Below are positions 10,628 through 19,812 of a stretch of DNA of 22,688 bases, one piece after another (the first letter of the stretch is position 1; every line of letters starts with the position of its first letter). The translations under genes and the position numbers were made by a program. The notes below the pieces were generated by a model. The model did no database searches. It was given only the letters and a program-made list of their open reading frames with translations, and had not been told where the DNA came from. The DNA is from Pelargonium cotyledonis. Its lineage: Eukaryota; Streptophyta; Magnoliopsida; Geraniales; Geraniaceae. The DNA lies in NCBI GenBank assembly GCA_036897625.1, contig JAYMTA010000968.1, positions 1-22,688 of the forward strand, read 5' to 3'.

Positions 10628-12211
10628 CTACTTGTTGTGAGCTTTCCACTTCCTCAAAAGTTCATCATACACAGACCCTTTTCTTCCTTGAGCAAGGCAC
10701 TGTCTTAACTTTGACAATGTGGAAGAGTTCAGCTTAATATCTTTGTCGATCATATCCTCAGCATACTTAACTGCTTCAGGAAGCATACTAAGATCACAAA
10801 GTCCTAAAACTAAAAAATTCCCCGTCTCCTCCAACCCAGTGCTGTAATTTTGTACCATACATCTCCATACCTTGATAGCCATGTGAGGGTCTTTAGCATC
10901 CATGTAGATCCTAATGGCAGAGGCACAGTTGCCAAGATATGGAACACACTCATTTTTAATCATCTCGTTGAATATTCTTGAACCATCCGGCAACTTCCCA
11001 TCATTAACCAAAAACTTAAACAATAAATTATAGGTGATAGTATCCGGGAATGCCCCAGCACAGATCATACCATCTAAGAGCCTTTTAGCTAATTCAGTAT
11101 TGTTTGCATAACAATGTAATGCAATCATCGAATTGTACATCAGCGTATCTGGTCTAAGGCCAATCTTACCCACCATCGTCCCCCAAAGAGACTCCGCACC
11201 CCTTGAATCATTGTTTTTAACACATGCCTCAAGTGCTGCCCTAAAGAATTTCATCCCCGGGTAACATCCCCTATCTCTCATCACCTCAAAGAACTTCATT
11301 GCCTCGTACATCCCCTCACTGCCCTTAAGCAAAGTATTCAGAAAAGAATCATAAGCCAGCACATTCTCGGGGTCCCAACCGATTTCCACAATCATCTTTT
11401 CGAAAACCAGTCTGGCATTCTCCACATTCCCTTCATTCTCCCACCCTTCCAGCAGGATTGCATAAGTATCCTTATCCGGCTGTATCCGAGCCTTGGCGAC
11501 GCCAAGAAACTCCACAGCATTGCCCGTTCTCCCGTCCCTGCAAATGGCACTCAGAAGCGAATTCAAAGCAATAATATCTCTGGGACAACCATACTGATTC
11601 ATCACCTCGAAAGTCATCGTCGCCTCGTGGACACGGTCTGCCGCCACATAGCTGCTGAAGACGGAGGCGAAAGTCGCCAGAGAGAGCAACCCTTCTTTCC
11701 TCATGGACTTGATCGCGTCCCACATTGCATCAAACAGCGAGTTCTTGCCCAACAAGTCCACCACCAAGTTCCAAGCGTAGGGGCTGTGGTTGTCGCCGAG
11801 CTGGAAGCCGGACCACCGGAAGAACTTGACGGCGGAGCTTGGAAACTCGTACGAGAGTTTCAGGACCTCCTCGACATCCTCCTTGGTGACCCGAATGCCG
11901 GTGTCGTCGAGGACCTTCTCGACGTTGACGGAGTGGGTGTTGGCGATGATTTCGCAGAGGACCCTCAGTTTGGGCGCCAAATTGGGGGTTTCGAGATAGG
12001 AGGGGAAGGAGGGTCGCTTGCTCGGCGGACGAGGAGGCGAAAGGGCGGGGCTTTTGGGGCGAGGAGGAGGAGGCTGTTGATGGGTCGAACGGATTGGATT
12101 TGGAGGAGATTTGTGCTGCCGCTTGCGGCGGTCTGGAGGCGAAGAACCAGAATAAGGACGACGATGGTCGACTCCACGGAAATGTCTCTTCCTGTTCTTG
12201 TTCTTGCCCAT
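10628..12211 (-). CDS. P-class pentatricopeptide repeat (PPR) protein
   Basis: This is an intronless 527-residue frame from ATG at 12211 to TAG at 10628. PPR proteins are helical-repeat proteins that bind single-stranded RNA and usually act in mitochondrial or plastid RNA processing, stability or translation. Roughly eight 35-residue motifs run from about residue 143 to 424. Good ones are 178-211 (TFASVFSSYVAADRVHEATM), 247-282 (TYAILLEGWENEGNVENARL) and 390-424 (TITYNLLFKFLVNDGKLPDG). Weaker helical units reach residue 505. No E, DYW or SMR domain follows, so it is P-class. Residues 1-75 are low-complexity and rich in Arg, Lys, Pro and Ser, with clusters KNKNRKRHFRG and DRRKRQHK; this is unlike a classic transit peptide. 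It recalls the Arabidopsis At1g77360/At1g52640 type, but orthology is not claimed. GC content is higher than in the flanks, as expected for a coding exon, and the antisense frames here are shadows. Confidence 0.92.
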   Translation of the reverse strand: MGKNKNRKRHFRGVDHRRPYSGSSPPDRRKRQHKSPPNPIRSTHQQPPPPRPKSPALSPPRPPSKRPSFPSYLETPNLAPKLRVLCEIIANTHSVNVEKVLDDTGIRVTKEDVEEVLKLSYEFPSSAVKFFRWSGFQLGDNHSPYAWNLVVDLLGKNSLFDAMWDAIKSMRKEGLLSLATFASVFSSYVAADRVHEATMTFEVMNQYGCPRDIIALNSLLSAICRDGRTGNAVEFLGVAKARIQPDKDTYAILLEGWENEGNVENARLVFEKMIVEIGWDPENVLAYDSFLNTLLKGSEGMYEAMKFFEVMRDRGCYPGMKFFRAALEACVKNNDSRGAESLWGTMVGKIGLRPDTLMYNSMIALHCYANNTELAKRLLDGMICAGAFPDTITYNLLFKFLVNDGKLPDGSRIFNEMIKNECVPYLGNCASAIRIYMDAKDPHMAIKVWRCMVQNYSTGLEETGNFLVLGLCDLSMLPEAVKYAEDMIDKDIKLNSSTLSKLRQCLAQGRKGSVYDELLRKWKAHNK

Positions 12212-12420
12212 GGATTTTAGTTTTCTAGTTAAACCAGAGGCGAAACCTTAGAATTGCGTGTGTAGTTGCAGAGTTAAAAAAGCCCTAGCCTGGGTGAGGA
12301 AGAAGACAACGCGAGAGTGAGACGACGGAGTGTGTTACAAAATTTGGGTTATGAGGTCCGCGAAGAATCAGAGAAGTTAGTGTAGAAACTATTCTCTTTC
12401 AAGAAAGGGTTAAAAAAAAA
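12212..12420 (-). promoter_or_regulatory. 5' leader and proximal promoter of the PPR gene
   Basis: This short stretch sits upstream of the PPR ATG and is moderately GC-rich near the start. The context around the ATG (AAAATCCATGGGC) is a favourable plant start context with G at +4. No clear TATA box was found. Confidence 0.35.
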
Positions 12421-12438
12421 GGAAAATTAAGGTAACTT

Positions 12439-12595
12439 TCCTAAAGTCTACGGAAAAGATTGACTTAATAATCCAAACACACATTTTACATGTGATACTG
12501 AGAGGTCGTGGGTTCAACTTCCACTAAATTGAGTGAGATGAAGTTTTACACTGAAATGTAAGAGTTATCCATTCTGTTTAGCCCAACTGATAAAA
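12439..12595 (+). mobile_element. Degenerate tRNA-derived SINE
   Basis: GGTTCAACTTC at 12511-12521, preceded by GAGGTCGTG, fits a pol III B box. The element ends in AACTGATAAAAAA, like the tails of the two clear SINEs at 19.8 and 20.7 kb. The flanks AATTAAGGTAACTTT (12424-12438) and AATTAGGTGACTAT (near 12597-12610) look like a diverged target duplication with one indel. The A box is poor, so the copy is old. Confidence 0.45.
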
Positions 12596-12610
12596 AATTA
12601 GGTGACTATC

Positions 12611-13799
12611 TTTGAACTACATTTCGTCGGGTTCTAGTTGTCCTGATTTTTTTATTTTATCTTTCAGGTAACCTATATCTCATATTTTATGTACCAATTT
12701 GAAAGGCAAACTATTCACTACATCGAGTAGATCAGTTGGCCCGGTCGAATCGAATAATTTATTCAAATAATTAATGGTAAACCAAATCATATATGTGTAC
12801 ACACGATAAAGATAGTAGAAACAAGAGTACCAGTAGTTTCTTCGTAACAACTCTAGCATCCAACACCTATATCAAATAGCCCAAATTACCCTAAGAATTA
12901 AAGTCGCTGTTTAAGAAGAGCGACATCACAATCGTTGCCAACCAAAGTTTTAGTGTCAGTACATGTTAAAGTAGAAACCATGTCGAGCCTTGTTTGAACA
13001 TAAAATTTTTCATCTTGAAATGTTCTTCTCTTTTATCTTGCATCTTCTTGAACAAGAAAACGATATAGTTTAAACACTTCAAATGATGATATTTCTTGAT
13101 AGGTATTAGCTAGGTTCTAATGAGGGTCATAATGAAGTGACCGATAATTCTCTCCGGGCCAATCATGTTGTTTAATCCTCTTGGAAAAATCTTATGTTTG
13201 TCATGAAGAGCCCCTTATCAAGAATATGACTCGTTTTGTTGGTGGTTCTAGTCAGACTTTGGCTAAGGGTGAGCAAATTGTATCTTTCTCTAAATGACCT
13301 GCTGTTTTCCAGCCTTGTTTGGAAAACACATATCTTGATTGTGTTGTTGCCTTTTATAGGCTTGTTTGGCTTTCACCGAGATGTTTATCATGCTTGAGCT
13401 AAAAGACCAAGAAATTAAAGCCACTCAAACTATTCAGCAGCTGGCTGAGCAATTGTCACATGTTAACCATAACCAGATGAGCATGTTGCTGAAGTTAAGA
13501 AAGCGGGGATTTTTGTCGTAGGCAACATTTCCTCAATTATTGTCCAGGTGTTTTTAGAGGTCCACCGAGTCTTGTAGGATTCTTCCAATGACTACGTTTG
13601 TAATCTCCACTCTAAATGGAGAGTGGTTGGAATTTGTTCTCCGAAGGCCATTAACGGTTGCCGTGCTATATAGATTAGGGGAACGATAAATTTTAAGTCA
13701 TTTTCAGCAGTGGAGCCAATTGATGCGCTTTTTTTACTTGCTCAATTACGCACACTAGAATGTATTTGTCATCTTGTCCACGTGTTAGGATATTTTGTT
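12611..13799. other. Spacer with possible decayed coding relic
   Basis: Most of this stretch is featureless. A 46-codon plus-strand frame at 13381-13521 (starting MFIMLELKDQEIKATQTIQQ, coiled-coil-like) and coding-like composition up to about 13670 in shifting frames suggest an old pseudogene or retroelement remnant. I cannot name the source family. Confidence 0.25.
13791..13799. repeat. Target-site duplication TATTTTGTT (left) of MULE-like element B
   Basis: The nine bases TATTTTGTT are repeated exactly at 14467-14475, directly after the right terminus. Confidence 0.85.
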
Positions 13800-14466
13800 G
13801 GGCAAATAGCGAATAGCTACTAGGTGGTTAAAACCTTTTTAATTTAGATACCTAGAACTTAGGTAAGTACCACATAACTACCCGTGTTTGGTTTTCAAAA
13901 TTTTTTCCATTAATTTGGATGGTTTTTTTGGATGGAATGAAATGACCAAAATGCCCTTCTTTCTCATTTGTCGTGGCGTTCTCGACGGAGTCGTTGCCGG
14001 ACGAGAGGGAGGGAGGGTCGACCATGGTTGCTTGTCTAGATCGACGACGAGCCTTGGCCGGAGAGAGGAGGCGAGAATAGAGGTCTTCGGGCTTCGCCGT
14101 CGTCCATATCTGATCTGGCCGTGGCGTTCTCGATGATGCCGTGCTCAACGGAGCCGTGTCCGGAGGCGATGGAGGGAAGGTCGACGGAGGGAGGCATCGC
14201 CGGAGAAGGAGTGTGGCCGGAGATGGGGTTTGGTCGGAGAAGATGAACAATTGTATTTTTTTTTTTATTTCATTTTTGTTAAGGGACTGTTTGGATGAGT
14301 TTTTTTTCTTCACTTAGGGGTAAAACGGTCTTTTCACATAATTTCATCCAAACAAACAGAAAAAATTTGGAAAACCAAACACGGGTAGTTATGTGCTACT
14401 TACTTAAGTTCTAGGTACCTAAGTTAAAAAGGTGTTAACCACCTAATAGCTATCTGCTATTTGCCC
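13800..14466. mobile_element. Mutator-like element B with GC-rich interior
   Basis: The terminal inverted repeats extend over about 100-150 bp. GGGCAAATAGC starts the left end and its complement closes the right end, and both arms share AGGTGGTTAA, ACCTAGAACTTA and CATAACTACCCGTGTTTGGT. A perfect 9-bp duplication (TATTTTGTT) flanks the element, the Mutator signature. The interior (about 13970-14240) is sharply GC-richer than the arms and resembles plant coding sequence, as in Pack-MULEs. The 153-codon minus-strand frame at 13852-14313 spans this cargo and runs into the arm; no domain is recognisable, so I do not call it a gene. No transposase is present. Confidence 0.85.
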
Positions 14467-14475
14467 TATTTTGTT

Positions 14476-15261
14476 TTGTAAATGTTCTAAGTTTGAATTA
14501 TTAGGGATTGAGTTGTAGGCTCAACCCCTCAGGGCCGAATATGGAAGCTTGGATCCTTAGTTTTGATTTCTTGGTGTTTACGCAAAGATAGCCCACCATT
14601 AATGAAAATTTATGTTTGTTCTAAAACATCGCATAGACCGTGCGTGAGAGTAAGGATTTTATTTGGAAAATCCAATTCACACCTGGTAAGGATGACATTA
14701 TAGAACATTTTGTAGAGAGAAATTATCTTTTAAATGTGATGGATTTCTTTCTCTTACTAAGAAAAGTCTTTCAATGAGTGGGATAGAAATGTTGAATTTA
14801 GTGATGTGATATTTTCAAGTGTTATCTCACCAATCAAGTATAACATACATATATATAGATTTCTTATCACATGTTCTCGAGTTGAAAATAAATTTAAAAT
14901 AAAATTAGTGCATTCGGTTTGATTGTGAGTGATACTTTGATTTTTGTTGAGTATATAGTTAGTATAAGCTGTTGTTTTGTTAGTAGGTAGGTCTGCAAAT
15001 CAGATGGTTAAATGCTTCGGCTAGATCATTCTATGTCAGACTTAGAGAAGGTAGATTTAAAGGCTCCTAACGGAATTTCATCTATGTAATGTTTGATCTA
15101 TAATTAATATAATATAAGTTACTTTTTAAAAAAATAGAATTTAAGCTTAATTTTGTTTTGGATTGATATAAGTCAAACCAATGATTAATTGGTTAAATGC
15201 ATATTTTTTTAAAACTTACTTTTAAAGTGTTATTTTAATTACATTTTTATACCAAGACATG
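14476..15261. other. AT-rich spacer, nothing recognised
   Basis: No coding frame, terminal repeat or RNA gene was recognised on either strand. Confidence 0.45.
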
Positions 15262-15356
15262 TAGGGCCAAACAATTTAAGCGCTTTGGATTCCCTTGAGG
15301 TCTCGGATTTGAGTATTCTTGTTGATGATATGAGGTGAGATTTTGAGTTAAAAGAG
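15262..15356 (+). mobile_element. SINE fragment (head region only)
   Basis: GCTTTGGATTCCCTTGAGGTCTC and the following TTTGAGTATTCTTGTTGATG align by eye with the SINE at 19607-19798 (same order: TTTGGATTCCC, GAGGTCTC, TTTGAAC, CTTGT). Similarity fades after about 15350, and no tail or target duplication is visible. Confidence 0.45.
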
Positions 15357-15689
15357 TAGAACTACCACCTGTTGTACAGTTGGAAAAAAAATCAAACCAA
15401 TAAATTTTTGCCATCGCATTAATGTTCACTTGTACCTTCCAAATGAATTTATGAGAGCGAATAGTGAACCATTGGATACACTCATACACATGCTACGTGT
15501 TACAACACATATAACTACTTGACATAGTCAGTTGAAACTAAAACTAAAACATATTACAAAAATAAAACTATTCCAATTATTCATAAAATGGTGATTATAA
15601 CAAGTCTCATCCCACCCTTCAAATATAAAAAATGAGATATAGATAAACAATCACAAAATATAATACATGTTAAGGTAAGAAGAATTTTT
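15357..15689. other. Spacer, nothing recognised
   Basis: AT-rich sequence. The frames at 15247-15489 and 15581-15814 on the minus strand show no family features. Confidence 0.4.
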
Positions 15690-16050
15690 TTTTTCAACCA
15701 AAACCTTCCAGGATAGCAAAACATCCTGGGTCCTAACGCGAGACCCGATAAGGCTATCTCAGACTTCACTATCCTTATCGGACTGTGAAGCACCATAGCA
15801 ACTACTTCCAACAAGGGAAGACATACCTAAACTTCCAAAAAAACATGTAAAAACAAACTTCCAAACTTCCATCAAGGGAATACAGACCACTAAAAAAACT
15901 CAGGAAACTACCGGTAAGACCTAGATCTGAACTGAAGACGGCGGGTTGTTTAGACTCCAGCGTCTCCTGGCGATACCGCAGGCATAAGTCCGGCGGCAAA
16001 ACCGCCAGAGGCGGCTGCTAATATACTCAAGCCTTTATCAGAAAGAGAGA
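15690..16050 (-). mobile_element. LINE-like fragment (5' region), candidate
   Basis: Read on the minus strand, the block begins with CCCTCCCAAACCCTAGTGCC, passes through a GCCGCC/GGCGG-rich part and then a stretch of TGGAAGTTT repeats. That succession is familiar from the leaders of plant L1-type LINEs. No ORF1 or reverse-transcriptase sequence is present. Several strong stem-loops lie at 15708-15790. An unrelated structured leader or another repeat type remains possible. Confidence 0.35.
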
Positions 16051-16839
16051 GGCGGCACTAGGGTTTGGGAGGGAGGTAAAAATTAGGTAAAAAGAAATTT
16101 AAAACATATATATAAATAATATTTTACATATTAAGTAGAAAATAATAAATGAACCCGATGATGAGCTTACCATCAACAAAAAGTTACATTTCGAACTTGA
16201 CTCGTTCATTGAACAAGCCTTAACTTATGATTGTGTTTGATTATAAATAGCTCAAAACGAATATTTAGCGAGTCCAACTTGTTGAGTCTGATTTAATATT
16301 TACATCTAAACATGAGAAAAATATTAATTCGTTGACGACAACAACCTCGCTTCATGTGGGCTCTTAATATATATAATAACTACGTCCTCTCTGCAAAACT
16401 ATAAGTATGGATCTTGATTTCTTATTTCTTAGAAGAAATTGAATTATTGAATGAGAAATGCTTAGTTTTGGCAAAACAATTGGTCAATCGTACCTCCGTA
16501 TTGCATATATCCTCGAAGCTATATGCTCATCATGACTTCCAAATACTAATGGTAATTTTATATATGGAACCTAAGAACACGGTGCGCTTTATAAATAATA
16601 ACTCATCACCTAAGTATAAATTTATAATTTATATTCCGGCGAAACAACAAAAACCCGACCATAGACGTGCAATTTGGTTTAAAATGACATTATGTAATGT
16701 AACAACATGCATGCGGCGTCTCAAATTCCAACATGTGGAGAGATCGAGACTACCATTTTCCACGAGCATGAAGCAATGTAAAACACATATTTTTGCAAAA
16801 AAGGTTATGTATGCATGTTCCATTAAGAACATGCATGTG
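16051..16839. other. Spacer with degraded repeat; no supported gene
   Basis: 16170-16300 has text such as TCGAACTTGACTCGTTCATT followed by GAACAAGCCTTAAC, similar in style to the repeat near 8150-8215. The 150-codon plus-strand frame at 16414-16866 has no domain, uses rare-looking composition and runs into the CACTA-like repeat, so it is probably chance. Confidence 0.35.
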
Positions 16840-17140
16840 ATGGATCCCTACGACTGCGACGACTGATTTCCGTCGCTAATCAGGTTTGTGACGGACACTT
16901 GCGAAGGTTTCCGTCGCTAATTGAATGCTGCAAAAAATGGAGGCAATGTTCCCGCCATTCTCAGCAACAGATATTTTTGTCGCCACGTACCGTAGAACTA
17001 ATTCTGTAGTTGAATCCGTCACTAATCAACGATGATATTTGGTTCGTAGCTGATTTCGTCACTGTTAAGCAATTTTTTTGTAGAGAATATTGTTCAATAT
17101 TCGATTCGCAAGTATAGGAGTATGTTGCGTGACGGAAGGC
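16840..17140. mobile_element. Degraded CACTA (En/Spm)-type terminus
   Basis: Subterminal repeats CCGTCGCTAAT occur at 16870-16880 and 16911-16921, with CCGTCACTAAT at 17016-17026 and a variant TCGTCACTGTT near 17057. Inverted copies GTGACGGA lie at 16888 and 17129. Close to 17071-17083, AATTTTTTTGTAG matches the inverted CTACAA-type CACTA end, but the final TG is altered to AG. The opposite terminus was not found. Confidence 0.5.
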
Positions 17141-17762
17141 CACCGTAAGGGTGCCTGAAGAAGGCCCAAATATTCTTTCGAGACGTGTATGATGAAATTT
17201 TCCTATTATTTTTAATAAAAATGGTTGATATAATTAGTTAAAGTGTTAAGTTGAGCGCATAGCTTGGGAGTTCGTATGGGGCCTTAAATATGGTATGCTG
17301 AGGCATGTGTTTACCCATGTGAATCTGGCCCTCCACACAACACACGCTGAACACAAAAATGGTCCCCTCCCCCAAGCCTCAAACCCTAGCCTCTTCTTTC
17401 ACAATTTTATTTATTTTTTCATTTTGACATTGTTAAAAAAAATGAAGATATATACATAATTGGTATATAAATTATAAAACGATTAATCATCCAAAGATTC
17501 TAAGACCAATAAATAATTAATTAGCAAGGAAAGTGGGTTTGACAAGATTGCAGCCTGATTAGCAGCTAGCTTTGATGGTTACAATATTGGAGATATCATG
17601 TAAACTCCATTACTAGTACATTTAATTTTTATCTAGCTAGCTAGCTACACTTAAACTAATTAGCTAGAATTTAGTTCTAAATTTGTTATCTTGTGCAATT
17701 CCAAAGTTTCCTTGGACAGTGCATTATTGTATCTCAGCTGTCTTGAAGTTGATTATTATGGT
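17141..17762 (-). other. 3' flank of the bHLH gene
   Basis: This AT-rich spacer lies downstream of the bHLH stop codon. It includes a CTAGCTAGCTAGCTA run near 17633-17647. The proximal part probably contains the 3' UTR, but no polyadenylation signal can be assigned with confidence. Confidence 0.35.
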
Positions 17763-19145
17763 TCATGACTTGGATGAAGAAGTTGAGTTTCTTTCTCTTT
17801 GAGATGACTGCAAGATGGCATCAATGGCTTCTTTTACTTGTGATATGTCCGGTGCTTTCCCTCCTTGCACTGGCCAAAACTCGTCCGTCGCCAGCACCTG
17901 CCATTGTCATTGTCATTGTCATGCACAATTTTATGTATCAATTCATCAACAATTTTAAGGAATATCCAGAATCTCAGTCATGATTTATCGGCTGAGGATC
18001 TCAACCGAGACGCAACATAAATGAATCTAAGCGGGCGCTCTGCGCCCACAAATTCATTGAGGTTAATTGATGAGGTGACATCACCCCATTGACATGAATT
18101 TATTGGTTGAGATTCGTTTTTCTCTTCCGTAATAACTCATCACTAATTATATATATTACCTTTACTTGCAATTGAAGGAACTTGACATAACTTATAGCTT
18201 TCTCTAACATGGTAACCAAATCAACCTGTGGAACATATGTATTAGTTAATTTGAAAATATGAGAGAATTGCAGAAGAAGCAACACCCAACATATATATAT
18301 GGATATATAAAAATACCTTGGAACCATTGGGAACGAGTTCTTGTAGAATCTTCAGGCGCTCGCTGATCCTCTCTCGCCGATTCTGTAACACATGCATTCA
18401 CAAACATTCTTGCTTAATTCACAATCCATTTTTGACCTAACCAATAAAACTACACACACCTACGTACGTACCTTAGCAGCTATGCTTTGTGGATCCTTGG
18501 ATACAACTGCAGTGACACTCTTGTTCGGTTTCTGCTTATTCTTTATAATTGCACCATTGGAGCTGCATTGCTTCTTCGAACCTTGCACGTTCTCTCCCTA
18601 AACCCAATCCAATCCAATCCAAAATCAAATAAACTTCCTCAAAACAACTGAAATTGTTCAATTCAAAGGAAGCATTAAGTAATTACCAGATGGGGACGTT
18701 TATGGAGTATCGACGATGAATCTGCAGCAGATTGTTGAATGCAATGATGATCCAAAGCGGGTTGGGACGCGTAAAGCCAGGCGCCGAAGGGGCTGTCCCT
18801 GTCCTGATCTTCATGATTCATCATGTGTTGGTAGGTTTCTTTGTGAAAGAAATGATCATCCAAAGACGAGGATTTAACAAGAGCATGAGGGCTCATCATC
18901 AGATTCTCTTCCCACATTGGGTAGCCCTCGTCGCCGTCCCCGTCTCCATCGCCTTCGTGCTTGTTTTGCTCGAAGCTCAGCAAATTGGAAACGCCAGAAT
19001 TGTTACTGGTACTAGTACTGGTGCTTTGCATGAAAGTTGATGTGCAGCTATGGTAGCCATGAGCTGCACCTGTTTTGAAGTTAATCACAGAACGAGCAGC
19101 AGCTACGTCTTCTTCATGAGGATGTTGATGAATCAAGCTGCCCAT
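17763..19145 (-). CDS. RHD6/RSL1-like: bHLH transcription factor, RHD6/RSL1 class (root-hair regulator)
   Basis: Five exons on the minus strand: 19145-18687, 18597-18472, 18382-18317, 18225-18160 and 17897-17763 (TGA). All introns are GT-AG and phase 0 (89, 89, 91 and 262 bp), giving 283 residues, close to the roughly 300 of Arabidopsis RHD6. The bHLH core reads SKDPQSIAAKNRRERISERL (186-205), then KILQELVPNGSK, VDLVTMLEKAISYVKFLQLQ, and ends with VLATDEFWPVQGGKAPDISQ and VKEAIDAILQSSQRERN. This C-terminal block is diagnostic for class I RSL proteins (RHD6, RSL1) as against RSL2/RSL4. As in that family, the basic region has Gln190 and Ala194 where G-box binders have His and Glu. The N-terminus is acidic and low-complexity (GDGDGDGDEG; STSTSTS). 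Family members act in the nucleus to start root-hair and rhizoid programmes. The role here is inferred from family membership. Confidence 0.93.
17898..17922 (-). repeat. Hexanucleotide microsatellite at the intron 4 acceptor
   Basis: On the minus strand, about three and a half ATGACA-type units (ATGACAATGACAATGAC...) lead directly into the GGCAG acceptor of the last bHLH exon. They occupy the place where a pyrimidine tract is usual. Confidence 0.8.
17989..18116. repeat. Small foldback sequence in bHLH intron 4
   Basis: ATCTCAACC (17998-18006) pairs with GGTTGAGAT (18105-18113). Nested inside are AATGAAT (18020-18026) with ATTCATT (18052-18058), GGGCGC (18033-18038) with GCGCCC (18042-18047), and GGTGA/TCACC (18074-18085). 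It looks like a short MITE-type insertion, though no target duplication was found. Confidence 0.5.
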
Positions 19146-19202
19146 GTGTAGAAAATGGAGGGTGGAGGGCGTAGCTAGATAGCAAGGACTTAGAATTAAG
19201 AT

Positions 19203-19211
19203 GATATATAG
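19203..19211 (-). promoter_or_regulatory. Possible TATA box of the bHLH gene
   Basis: CTATATATC on the minus strand lies about 60 bp upstream of the bHLH ATG, a fitting distance for a short leader. AT-rich surroundings make chance occurrence possible. Confidence 0.4.
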
Positions 19212-19592
19212 AAAATTTGGAGAAGAGGAAGGTCTATATGTAGAGAATGAATCACTATTATAATATTCATTAGACTTGTTATTATTTTAAATTAAGTGTA
19301 GTGAATGAATTGATAAAATGTTCTTGCATGTGACCGCACATACAAAACTATAATTATTTTAATTACACATAAAACTAGCTAATAATTTATCGTTTTAATC
19401 GGGATAAAGCAAAGACAATATTAGAATTGGGGTTCAAAGACCATTCCACCCAGACAAAGCTGACGAAGAGCCAGAAAGACCTAATTAACTCGCAAGTCAC
19501 TCGTTTCTAAAAAAAATTGAAACTACCAAATTGCGTCACAATGGATAAAACATCATGAATAATCAAACCGAAGACACTGAAATCCTCCCAAT
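19212..19592 (-). promoter_or_regulatory. Upstream region of the bHLH gene
   Basis: AT-rich sequence between the bHLH start and the first SINE. No root-hair element or other specific site could be assigned with confidence. Confidence 0.3.
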
Positions 19593-19606
19593 GAGCTTAA
19601 ATAATC

Positions 19607-19798
19607 ACCGATACAAGTTGGACCAAGTGGTTAAAACATTTAATTTGGATTCCCTATGAGGTCTCAAGTTTGAACCTCCTTGTAAACGGTATAGAGTTGG
19701 ATTTGTCGGGTGGAGTTTAGGGTGACGCTTTCTTTTGAGAGTGAGAAACATTGTTAGTTCGAGTATGATGTCTCATTGCTGATAAAAAAATAAAAAAA
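19607..19798 (+). mobile_element. tRNA-derived SINE, copy 1
   Basis: TTGGACCAAGTGG (about 19618-19630) fits a pol III A box and AGTTTGAACCT (19667-19677) a B box, 37 bases further. The body includes GAGAGTGAGAAACATT and TTCGAGTATGATG, and the tail is GATAAAAAAATAAAAAAA. The flanks GAGCTTAAATAATC (19593-19606) and GAGCCTGAATAATC (19799-19812) form a 14-bp target duplication with two mismatches. Body and tail match the second copy at 20543-20735. Confidence 0.8.
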
Positions 19799-19812
19799 GA
19801 GCCTGAATAATC

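Noticed and set aside
11627..12220. Long plus-strand open frame (197 codons)
   Set aside because: It is antisense to the GC-rich 5' part of the PPR gene, has low-complexity content and no domain; it is a shadow.
13852..14313. 153-codon minus-strand frame in MULE-like element B
   Set aside because: It begins in the inverted arm and crosses the GC-rich cargo. It may reflect a captured fragment but shows no intact domain.
16414..16866. 150-codon plus-strand frame
   Set aside because: No recognisable domain, and it runs into a CACTA-like repeat; most likely chance.
18732..19040. 102-codon plus-strand frame
   Set aside because: It is antisense to bHLH exon 1, whose splicing and protein family are clear.
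19618..19677. A functional tRNA gene
   Set aside because: A- and B-box-like motifs are present, but no cloverleaf can be formed, and the body and A-rich tail identify a SINE.
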